Of a DNA stretch of 64,000 bases, positions 23,047 to 32,106 are shown in pieces. The DNA is taken from assembly GCA_011503125.2 (NCBI GenBank), contig WWBZ02000016.1:806001-870000 (forward strand), in the 5' to 3' direction. This DNA is from Botryosphaeria dothidea. Lineage: Eukaryota; Ascomycota; Dothideomycetes; Botryosphaeriales; Botryosphaeriaceae. Below the pieces are notes generated by a model. It searched no databases. It saw only the letters and a program-made list of their open reading frames with translations, and was not told where the DNA came from. The translations under genes were made by a program, and so were the position numbers. Positions within the stretch are counted from its first letter, which is position 1, and every line of letters starts with the position of its first letter.

Positions 23047-24400
23047 CTATTCCTCCCCCAGGATTGCAGACTGATGGGGCAAGATGCCAGCATTTGCAAA
23101 CGAGCGAAATGTCTCAATCCAAGCATCATGCGAGTTATCTATCCGTTTCCAACCGAGCTTCCGGGCCTTCGCAGTGGACGCAATGGTCACCCAGGTCTTA
23201 CCCAGCGACCAATCAAAGAATGCCCATGTACCCCAGTCGAATGCTTCAACCTTGCCGCCGTACTTCCGACAGATTGTCTCCCAAACTTGCCTTTTATCTT
23301 GCGCCCATTCCACCATTGAGACTTCGCTTGCGTGTCCTTGTCGAACATTTGCACTGTTTGGAAAGCTTGCCTCGGGGGTCTAGGAGTCTCGTCAAGGCTG
23401 TGCGACAAAAAGATGCATACACATACCTTCATTCCAAAATACTCTCCCAACTGCGGCCAGAAATACCGAAACATGTACACATCACCGTTACAATGGACGA
23501 AATCTTCGTTTGCGCAGTGGTCCTGTGTCGCGGCCCAAACGGAGAGATCTGCAAGACTTGGTGCGTACGTGCAGTCGTCGAAATTGTTGTAAATAAATGC
23601 GCTTCCGGGGAATGCGCCTGGCTCTCCTGTTTCTCTGCAGACCAGGAGATATATGGCCGCCGTGAGAGCTTGAGACATCCCAGTGGCTGAGATTGGACAC
23701 GTTAGGCTTTGAGCTAGCCCTCTCGGACATGCATTCACTGACCGTGCGGAGCGTGGCCAACTATCGCATGTGGACGGACTACGTTGTATGACCATAGTCT
23801 TCCAGCTTGCCTATCGCGGAGGTAATCCTCTTGTTCCAGGTAGAAATTGTCATCGTTATCTTCGTAGCGTGGTAGACTCTCGCAAACTGGGATTTGCACC
23901 GGTCCTCGGTGACAACCATAATACTAAGGGCAGTGAGCATGTGAAAGTCTCATGCACTGAGCGCCTCTTGCCTTCGTCCCTGTTTGCAAGCATACTCGCC
24001 TCAAACCTGGCGCGACAGTGGTGATGACGTCGAGAAAATTCTTGAAGAGCGGCACATTCTTTCTTCGGAGCTCGGAGAAGTCGTCAACGTGGACATAAGA
24101 AGTAAAGAACGCATGGGTTACGTCTTTGCAGACACGGCGAAGGCGCAAGGTTGTCTCTTCAACGGGGTTTAAAAAGTCAATCGCAATGAACTCGAGTCGA
24201 GGATCGGGCCACAAATACGGTGGACGGCGTCTGGATGTAGCGATGATTTTAGACCTCGCCAGAGAAATTAGCTGACCCTGCTCAGTAAAACCTAGAAAAC
24301 GGACATACCATTCCTCTTTTGGGCAGCGAACAAGGTGCTCTACAATGGCGTTTCCGCTCACGCCATTGCATCCGGTTACAAATGCCACCTTTTCGTACAT
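23047..24400 (-). CDS. PRISE-type SDR enone reductase (progesterone 5-beta-reductase / iridoid synthase-like)
   Basis: Five exons (24309-24400, 23972-24254, 23743-23923, 23427-23686, 23047-23379) give 382 aa. The second intron has a GC donor (AAG then GCAAGA). The nucleotide-binding motif is FVTGCNGVSG near residues 7-16. The catalytic Lys is in QTGTKYYG and the Tyr in NFYLEQEDYL, the pair that defines PRISE reductases, which saturate enone C=C bonds with NADPH. Other family blocks are RRPP, VTHAFFTSYV and YNVVRPHAIVGHAP. It is divergent from the VOC gene, sharing a ~300-bp promoter. An upstream in-frame ATG at 24436 would add 12 residues encoded by a tandem repeat; I prefer the inner start. 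Confidence 0.85.
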
Positions 24401-24704
24401 GGTTACCACCGATTTCCGGACCGATTTCCGAGGCATTCATGATTTATAACGAACCCCATCCGATTCATAATATCCAATCTACCCTCTGGACCGTGAAGGC
24501 TGAATCTTATTGATGCAGTTCCGTGGTGGAACCCCGTTCGGGCTTGGCTGGGGTAATTCAGCGGAATTTCCGTCTGGCTGGCCACGACGACCCCGGCCCA
24601 CCACGGAAGCGCGGACATGGGGGGTATCAGTGTAGAGTTATGCACACTTTAATACTCGCTAGTTGCAAAAGTGGTATCATGATCTGCAGCAGCCAACTTC
24701 CACC
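24401..24704. promoter_or_regulatory. Bidirectional promoter between PRISE reductase and VOC genes with CGGAA elements
   Basis: Three kinds of site are visible. (1) A tandem pair of ACCGATTTCCG at 24408-24418 and 24420-24430; on the other strand each reads CGGAAATCGG, a CGG-N4-CGG direct repeat. (2) A perfect palindrome CGGAATTTCCG at 24562-24572. (3) An 11-bp inverted repeat TTCCGTGGTGG (24519-24529) and CCACCACGGAA (24598-24608) centred almost on the palindrome. All contain CGGAA. CGG half-sites are typical of Zn2Cys6 regulators. Confidence 0.5.
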
Positions 24705-25286
24705 ATGGCATCCAACGGCGCCGAGAAGGGCGTCCTCAGCCCAGCCCGTCTTTGCCACATCGTGCTACGCACGACCCCCGACAAGTTCAAACCCATGGTG
24801 GACTGGTGGGAAAATGCCCTCGGAGCGCATCCCGTCTGGGAGAACCAGGTCCTCTGCTTCATGACTTACGACAACGAGCATCACCGGACCGCCATTACGG
24901 GCCGGCCCGGCACAACGCCCAGAGTCGGGGACGCAATTACCGGAAGCGGGCTTGCGCACGTCGCTTTCGCCTACGATACCTTGGAGGGTCTTACGAAATC
25001 ATACCGCCAGCGAAAGGCTCTGGGCATATTGCCTTCCTGGTGCGTCGATCACGGACCGACGACCAGCATCTACTACGCCGATCCAGATGGAAATGAGATG
25101 GAGACACAGGTGGATAATTTCGACACACCCGAAGCTGCTACACAATTCATGAACTCGCCCGAGTTCCTTGAGAATCCACTGGGCGTGGATTTTGACCCTG
25201 AGACTCTCATCAAGCGGCTGGAAAGCGGCGAGTCTGAAGCAAGCATCAAGTGTAGGCCCAATATCGGGCCACGGAAGATTCGTTAG
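24705..25286 (+). CDS. VOC-superfamily protein, extradiol dioxygenase-like
   Basis: Intronless frame of 193 codons from ATG 24705 (an open extension upstream lacks an ATG). The vicinal-oxygen-chelate fold is indicated by the metal ligands of the 2-His-1-carboxylate set: His18 in LCHIVLR, His85 in LAHVAFAYD and a Glu at 131 or 133 in DPDGNEMET. A further His in VDHGPTTSIYY matches the conserved second-shell residue of type I extradiol dioxygenases. Fungal proteins of this type are annotated as biphenyl-2,3-diol dioxygenase-like or glyoxalase family. If active, it would cut a catechol next to the hydroxyls, giving a product suited to the FAH-type hydrolase of the same cluster. Confidence 0.8.
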   Translation: MASNGAEKGVLSPARLCHIVLRTTPDKFKPMVDWWENALGAHPVWENQVLCFMTYDNEHHRTAITGRPGTTPRVGDAITGSGLAHVAFAYDTLEGLTKSYRQRKALGILPSWCVDHGPTTSIYYADPDGNEMETQVDNFDTPEAATQFMNSPEFLENPLGVDFDPETLIKRLESGESEASIKCRPNIGPRKIR

Positions 25287-25860
25287 TTTGTTATTCAATG
25301 CATGGAGTGAGCTTTTGTGTTACGTTGATGTGCCTGCTTTGACTTGTAATTGATCCATTAAACCACAGGACATGAGGTTCCATTAACGCATATATTTAAT
25401 TGGTACTTTTAAGCATTCTCTATTAGATTTAATTAAATAAGCTAGAAAAAATGCCCAAGAATCATTCGAAAGTCAACCTCGGAAGATTTTTCCTGAACTC
25501 CTCCCAGTAGGTCCAATGCCGGAGCACTTTCTAAATCGAGCATGCGTGACTTTGCCCCACATTGTTCCCCAGATGTCACCAGGCAGATCCTGTGGGGTAC
25601 GGCCCGGAAGGGACCCCAGCCTTAGCAAAAAGCTTCCGGGCCCGTCATTCCGAGCTCCCGCTGCACAGAGGCGGTGCGACAACGGAGCCTTCGGCGCTGA
25701 TTCGCTACCCCAGAGCCCTCTGCTCCCATGCCAATGCAACTAATGAAGTCTCAGATACATGTAACAAAATCACCACGAGGCCTCAAAGGACGTGAAAGCT
25801 AAACTTCCGATCCTCCGTTAGTTGGTTGGCAGCCATTTGTTCATTCATCGTGTGGAAAAT
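25287..25860 (+). promoter_or_regulatory. Upstream region of the O-methyltransferase with perfect inverted repeat
   Basis: A 10-bp inverted repeat, GGCCCGGAAG (25601-25610) and CTTCCGGGCC (25633-25642), brackets the decamer GGGACCCCAG (25610-25619), which recurs upstream of the MetE-like gene. It may bind a cluster regulator; a transcriptional hairpin is another reading. Confidence 0.4.
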
Positions 25861-27305
25861 ATGCAAACTTCCGAGGCAAATCATTCTGAGATCGACCAAG
25901 CTCTGCGCTTGATTTCCTCTTCTGGCCAGCAGTATCTTGACTTGATCAAAAGTAATGCTGGGCGGCAGAGTCGCGGTGCTTCTGAAGAGATTGCGGAAGC
26001 AAAAGAGCTGTTGTTGGCCCAGGCCATGCAAATCATACAAACTGTTTCAGGGCCACATCGTATGGTCTTCAAGCATGGAGAAACCGTTAGTATTCGCTTT
26101 ACTGAATCAGTGCAGCTCACGCTAACGACATTGGATCAGGCTGCTCACACTGGTGCTGTAAGAGCATTGCTTGAAATGGGCGTTTTCAACATGCTTCCAG
26201 AAAACGGAAGCATGACTGCCACGAAGCTTTCCAAAGAACTAGTGGTTGATAAAGAGCTTCTGGGTCAGTCTCATCTCCGTGCCCACTGCGCTTTCTCTGA
26301 TCATGCGTGGTGCAAGTCCGCCTGATGCGAATTGCAACGACTCTCGGCCCTTTCAAGGAGGTTGGAACAGAAGAGTATTCCCACACCGAGTACTCCAAAG
26401 TCTATCTCCAACCCCAAATGCGAGGAATGCTCAAGATCTTGTCAGAATCTCTCCTGCTGAACATTAGGCGGGACATACTGAGTTTAACAGGAACGATGAA
26501 CATGGGCCCGCCTATGTCAAACTTTGGGAGTTCTTCAAAAGCAATGGCTGGCAGAATCCCACATCCGCAACCAATAACCCATACACCCACGCCCATCAAA
26601 CGGGTGGCAAGAACGTATTTGAATATATGACGCACTACCCAGAGAGAGTGCAGGCGTTCAACGATGCAATGGGGGCCCATACTCAATCCAGTAGTGCATG
26701 GACCGTCGAAACATATCCTTTTGCTGCTGAACTCTCCCAGATGAACACAGACGACAATACCATCCTCTTCGTGGATATTGGAGGAGGCAAGGGCCATGTC
26801 ACGCGCCACGTCCGAAGCCTTTGCCCCGATATCAAGGGCAAAATGGTGTTCACCGATCGAGAGCCAGTCATTGCAGATGTGGTTGAGACCATGCCGGGCG
26901 TTGAGAAGATGGCATATGACTTCTTCACAGAGCAACCAATCAAAGGTCAGTATTAAAAATTGTGTTTTACATCGAATGCTCACGCTACAAGCAGGAGCTC
27001 TTGTATACTATCTGCGGAGAGTTCTCCATGACTGGCCGGATGAGGACTGCGTCAACATTCTGAAGAATGTCGCAGCCGGCATGGATCCTGGAAAGTCTCG
27101 GCTGGTGATTTGCGAGCTTGTAGTTCCGCCAGTGGGTGCTTCCGCAGAGGCCTGTTGGACAGACATCACCATGATGACTTTCTCCGGAACTGAGCGTACT
27201 GCAAGTCAATATGACAAGTTGCTCGCCGCCGCTGGTTTGAAGCCGGTCAAGGTTCACACGGCACACGGGACGAATTACGGAGCTATCGAGGCGCGTCTGC
27301 AGTAA
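25861..27305 (+). CDS. SAM-dependent O-methyltransferase (plant-COMT/fungal secondary-metabolite type)
   Basis: Five exons (25861-26085, 26140-26263, 26317-26440, 26491-26945, 26995-27305) give 412 aa. The first intron (54 nt) is a stopless multiple of three. SAM binding is shown by LFVDIGGGKGHVTRHV near residue 250, and the catalytic His by RRVLHDWPDEDC. The N-terminal dimerisation/winged-helix part contains AAHTGAVRALLEMGVF and VRLMRIATTLG. Such enzymes methylate phenolic hydroxyls of polyketides or phenylpropanoids. The MetE-like gene directly downstream could help renew the methyl donor. The open frame starts at the ATG used; upstream extension has no ATG. Confidence 0.9.
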
Positions 27306-27913
27306 TAGCCCAAAGTCATACAATTTGATGTTCAATCATGAGAAAACACCACATGGCTATGCTTTCTGCACTGTGGTGATTTGATTTGCCTTCTCGTGAT
27401 CAAGTGGCACAGTCTGGAATTCCCTTTTCGTACAAAAGACCAGATAGAATCAGTCCTCGAGTACTCGCTCTATCCACCACAAGTGGACCACAATTCGGCA
27501 GTTTGGAATCATCCACGATCTTGAGAGCCTCATACGGCTTCGGGTCCACTCACGCCGGTTCTCGTCCGTCCGAACAGAAAGGCCGTTCGAAGTAGACATG
27601 AGACTTCCTCGGGACCCCAGGGTCCCATATCTAACGTCGCCACAACCCCTCCAATGCATAGCCACATCCGCACTGCGGGGAATCTCCACGGCTCCTTCAA
27701 TCTCTCACGGCGCCAGATCCGTGGAGCTTTGTGATGGCCGTGTGGGGTCCCCGCAACTCCATGCCGCGAATGCAAGGTCCTGCACAACACTACCCATAAT
27801 ATTTCAGCACTCCCACAGGAACTCACGTGTCTTATAAGTATACTTCTCCGCAACCGCACACCTCTCGTTCACAAACCTCGCAGCCAGTGCCACACAGCAC
27901 CATTCCAGCCACC
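27306..27913 (+). promoter_or_regulatory. Promoter of the MetE-like gene: GGGACCCC palindrome, TCACGTG and TATA
   Basis: Elements in order: GGGACCCCAGGGTCCC (27611-27626), GGGGTCCCC (27744-27752), TCACGTG (27824-27830) and TATAAGTA (27833-27840) about 75 nt before the ATG. TCACGTG is the Cbf1 site of yeast MET genes, and the decamer GGGACCCCAG is shared with the O-methyltransferase upstream region. Confidence 0.45.
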
Positions 27914-29232
27914 ATGCAGAACGGCACCACAGCCGCCACCCGCGCCCCGCCCTTCCGCGCCGAGCACATCGGCTCCCTCCTGCGCCTGCCCGACCTCTTC
28001 GCCCTGCGCAAAGCCCAGATGGACGGCGCCGCCATCGTCCCCCTCGAGAAGGAAAAGGCGATCGAAGACGCCGCGGTCGAGCAGACCATCGGCCTCCAGC
28101 GCGCCATCGGCCTGCGCGCCGTCAACGACGGCGAGTACCGGCGCGACCTCTTCCTCGGCCCCTTCTACGCCGGGCTCGCCGGCTTCGAGAACGTGAGCGA
28201 CCTGCCCGTCGACGCTTTTCGGCAGTACCTGCCGGACACGGCGGACTTTTTGCGGGGCGGGGAGGAGTTGACGGACCGGCTGGTTTGCGTGGGGAGGATC
28301 AGGCACGTGGGGAGTGCGTACGTGCGCGAGTTCGAGGCGAATAAGCGGTTCGTGCCGCGCGAGAGGCATGGCGAGATCAAGATCTCGTTGACGTCGCCGT
28401 ATTGGTATCATTACCGGTACCGGGCGGGGATGGCGTATCCGAAGGAGGTGTATAAGGACGACGATGATTATTTTGCGGATTTGGTGGCGGCGTATCGGAA
28501 GGAGCTGGAGGCGCTGTATGAGAGTGGTTGCAGGAATGTGCAGATTGATGATCCCTATCTGACGTGTAAGTTGCACCATGTTCCAAAGTTCTATCGTCGG
28601 GTATGGCTAACTGGTCCATAGCATTTTGTTCCAAAGTTGTCCTTGAAGGGTTCAAGGAAGAGGGCGTAGACGCGGATGCGCTGCTTGACAGGTACATCCA
28701 GGTGTACAAAGAGTGCCTTCGTGACCGGCCCGCAGACTTGCACGTTGGTGTGCATTTATGCCGAGGTGAGACGCTCTATCTGACTCTCTTTGATCCAGTT
28801 TGCTGATGATATCCAGGAAACTTTGCGGGTTCCAGACACTTCACCGAGGGAAGTTATGACAGGATTGCCATAAAGCTCTTTAATGAGGTACCAGTGAACA
28901 CCTACTACCTTGAGTATGACACCTCCCGAGCTGGTGGATTTGAGCCTCTTAAGCACCTACCCAAGAATAAGAATGTCATCCTGGGTGTCATCACTTCCAA
29001 GTCACCGCAGCTGGAAGATCTGGAGAAGCTCAAGAACCGAGTGTACGAAGCTGCGTCATTCATGGCAGAGGGAACAGGCGAGACTCGGGAACAGGCTTTG
29101 CAGAGGATGGGAGTGAGCCCGCAGTGTGGGTTTGCCAGTCACTTCCTTGGGAATTCGTTGGGCTTTGATGACATGGTTGCGAAGTTAAAGTTGGTGAGGC
29201 AGCTGGCGGATGAAATCTGGAATGAGCCGTGA
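27914..29232 (+). CDS. Core MetE-like (cobalamin-independent methionine synthase C-domain) methyltransferase
   Basis: Three exons (27914-28565, 28622-28765, 28817-29232) give 403 aa, about the size of the catalytic half of MetE and of short stand-alone homologues, not the ~760-aa full enzyme. It starts with the RAEHIGSLLR block. Zinc ligands expected for the family are seen as His and Cys in HVGVHLCRGN and a Cys in PQCGFASH. Relatives transfer methyl groups onto thiols (homocysteine, coenzyme M) or process epoxides. The N-terminal folate-binding domain is absent, so the methyl donor is unclear. Adjacency to the O-methyltransferase suggests methyl-cycle support or a methyl transfer to a pathway intermediate. 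Confidence 0.85.
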
Positions 29233-29301
29233 GTGGTCCGATGCACGATTGTAGATATGAATCAAAGAAAATGTGTATTCTGTGACCGGGATGTCACCCT
29301 G

Positions 29302-31579
29302 TCACGGAAACTCCCAGTTCAGATCGTCCGCCAATAGCTGCGAGAAATCCAAGGCCTCCACCTGCGGCCAATTGCTCCAATCAGAAAACACATCTTGCCC
29401 GCCCAACAACTCATCAAAGTCCATCGACGACGCACCCGCCACACCAGCCTCACCCCACTCCGCCTCCACCGTCGTCGGCGGCCCCGACGACGCCGACGAA
29501 GCCACCCGGCGCCGCTGGCTCTCCGCAACGCTCCGCTTCCCCGCCGCCAGGATCCGGTGGAGGCTGCGGACCAGCTGCGCGCTCGCCGCACAGAGGCTCC
29601 CCTGCGCCACTGCGCCCGGCTGGTCCGCGCCGGCCTCCATGCCCTCGAGGCGCCGCGCGCACTCCCGGAGCAGGATCAGCTGCGTGTCGACGCGGTCCTG
29701 CAGGGCGCCCCAGCCCTTCAGCCGCGCGGCGTTGTTCTCGACGATGTCCTTGCAGCGGAAGAGGATGTCCGACGTCGTGTGGCGCGTCGAGCCGGCGTAG
29801 GGGACGCCTTGCAGCCGGGCGTCGGCGCAGAGGCCGATGAAGTTGGTCAGGGCGCGCTCGAGCTCGTCGGTGCGGGAGGTGCCGAACTTCTCCAGGAAGA
29901 TGCGGAGGGGTGGGCGGCGCGGGTCGTCTTTCTCGTGCTGCTGGAGGTTGTGGATGATGTGGTCGCTGACTTGGACGGCTTCTTCGGGGTTGAGCTCGTG
30001 GGTGGCGGCGGAGTGCGCGCCGGCCATGATGCCGTAGAAGAGGGCCGTGCCGACGACGTCAAGGTTGCGGTTGTGGATTTCGGCTTCGCAGAGCTGGGAG
30101 ACGACGAGGGCTTGCTCGGTTTGGTCTCGGCTTTCCAGGAGGTTGTGGATGGCCAGGGTGACTTCTCCTTTCTCTTGTTCGCAGCGAGTCTGGTGCGCCA
30201 CGATGATGTCTGCAAGGCTTTCAAGACTTTTCCAGTCTTTGGAGCAACGGGAGACTTGCTGGACCAATTGCGAGAACGAAGCGAGGCGATGAAAGAGGAA
30301 GTATGCTTTTCCTGGCATACAGCCACGGTTGGCCGCAAGTTGCAGGGTTTCAATGGCGAATCCAAAGGACTCAATCAACGAGTCCGCTACGGTAGCCTGT
30401 TTTGCCGCTCTAAAGGATGCGTCCTTCTCAATCTCTAATTTTATGACGTTGCACCATTGCAATGTGTCTATTAGTGCCTCAAACAGGTGACTAGTCTTCA
30501 GGTCATTGTCTATTTCGACATCGGTGCGAGTATCAAGTATCTCCCGCAAGCAAGACGCCGAGCTGTGTGCTCTTGAAAGCTGCGCTACTTCCTTTGCCAA
30601 CGTGATGTAAAGGTCCCCGGTCACTGAAAGTGCTGCAGCTTGTGGGGTAGAGGCCAAAGTCAGAGGCCGGTATTCGGCCATGAGTTCGAGAACAAGAAGA
30701 GCTCGACGAGTCCTGGGTAAGCCGAAAAGAAACTCTTGTGCGAGCCGGAATGCTGTGTTTCCGAGATCTTCCCGGAAATTCTTGTGGCCCTGGACTGGTG
30801 TAGCACGGACGTCGAGCGCGATCGTGCTGAGGAGAGCAAGAAGTAGGAAATTGGTATTTGAGTCAAGGAGCAGCTGTGATGCACATTCTTGGCGCAGAGA
30901 AGATAGGTCTGGAATGTATGGGAAGTATAACCTGTGCCAGACGAGTCTATACGGCTGAATGTCAGTGAAAGGTCCTCACATTGACAGTATCTGTGAACAA
31001 TGATGAGTAGAGGTTAGCGTACCTTTTATCCAGTATGCTAGCTAAGGATGGTGTGACAAGTTCCAGGACAGTCTTCGGGGCGAGTGCTGATGCGGAACCG
31101 GTAGTGGAGCTTGCGAAGGCCATGTTGCGGGTCAAGAGACAGGAGAAAAGGCGAAGCGGACTGGAAATTGTTTCGCACATTTCTATCAAGCTGGGCTTGT
31201 AGTTCCGGCGAGCAAATATTGAAGCATCGTTGCCTTCATCGGGATGTGAGAGGAGAAAGTCCTCCACATCTGCGGGCCCAGACTCATTTACAGCTTCAGT
31301 CACAGCAGATGTATTCGAAGCACCATTGGCGTCCGTTTTAGCTCCGGAAGCGAGTTTTGCGCGCTTTCGCGCCGGACGACCAAGGGTGGTATGGTCAACG
31401 ACACACTCCAGCCCTTTGTGCCGGCACCGCTCGCACTCCTGACCGGCAGCCTGGGGCGTTCCTGAAGGCTGGATGGTGACGTCATCTGGGAGCATACATC
31501 TGATCTTCCTCGATCTGCAGTGTAAGCAGATTAGCTTCGAGTAGGTTCCTCTGGGTCTCTTCTGCATGTTGACGGGCAT
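29302..31579 (-). CDS. Zn2Cys6 transcription factor with acidic C-terminus; junction irregular
   Basis: N-terminal part 30980-31579 carries the cluster CLHCRSRKIRC, a long 20-residue loop, then CERCRHKGLEC. The C-terminal part 29302-30954 ends in an acidic/aromatic tail with DFDELLGGQ and SQLLADDLNWEF, a likely activation domain. Between them lie only 25 nt (30955-30979) that begin GTGAGG, contain CACTGAC and end CATTCAG. Removing exactly these keeps a natural reading (750 aa); reading through meets a stop at once. An alternative is a 106-nt intron using the same donor and a CACAG acceptor farther on. It marks the right border of the cluster. An in-frame ATG at 31672 is another possible start. 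Confidence 0.7.
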
Positions 31580-31895
31580 GATGCGAGGTTGCGCGAGGGT
31601 GCGGGAGCTCGTTGCGCGTTCTTGTTGGAGCGCGCAATGTCGTTCCGAGCGGGGTTCTGCTGACACAACCAAGCCCTAACAGGCAATCCACGAACCCTCC
31701 CACCACAGTTAATGAATCCTTCGAACATAAATCTCAGAGAGCAGTATCTTGGCGTCAGACACAGCTAATTCTTCAACACAAAAATCTCAAAAACCACTAA
31801 GAATTGTCTTGTAGAAGTGGCCTAGCGTCCAAACTCTGTGGTGGTCTCAGTAGATTAGTTACATACGTTTTGCACCGTGACTATCTACAACTACT

Positions 31896-31904
31896 TATAA
31901 ATAT
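31896..31904 (+). promoter_or_regulatory. TATA box of the small secreted peptide gene
   Basis: TATAAATAT lies about 50 nt before the ATG at 31948, a close spacing for a fungal TATA promoter. Confidence 0.4.
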
Positions 31905-31947
31905 GCAAACACAGTCACTAAGATTCTGAGCAAGACGTACTGCGAAC

Positions 31948-32106
31948 ATGTTCACTACAGCATTCGCCGTTCTCTTTTCCCTGTCTCGAATTCTTGGCGT
32001 GCTCGTTGCCGACTTTCACAGAGATCAGGGTTCATTCCAGCACCAAGGAGCCAGAGAACAGAACATTGGCATCAAGATCGACTTTACTATTGAAATCACA
32101 ATTTAG
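31948..32106 (+). CDS. Putative 52-aa secreted peptide
   Basis: Frame of 52 codons. Residues 1-21 (FAVLFSLSRILGVLVA core) look like a signal peptide with a likely cleavage after Ala-Asp or nearby, leaving about 30 residues without cysteines. Its TAG overlaps the TAA of the convergent pore-former-like gene by two bases. Small size, lack of Cys and lack of a known family make the call tentative; a TATA box supports it. Confidence 0.35.
   Translation: MFTTAFAVLFSLSRILGVLVADFHRDQGSFQHQGAREQNIGIKIDFTIEITI

Noticed and set aside
24663..24704. N-terminal extension of the VOC protein
   Set aside because: It has no ATG; the first ATG in good context is 24705.
29395..30438. 347-codon plus-strand frame opposite the second regulator
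   Set aside because: Antisense composition, no motifs, and the minus strand carries the acidic activation tail.
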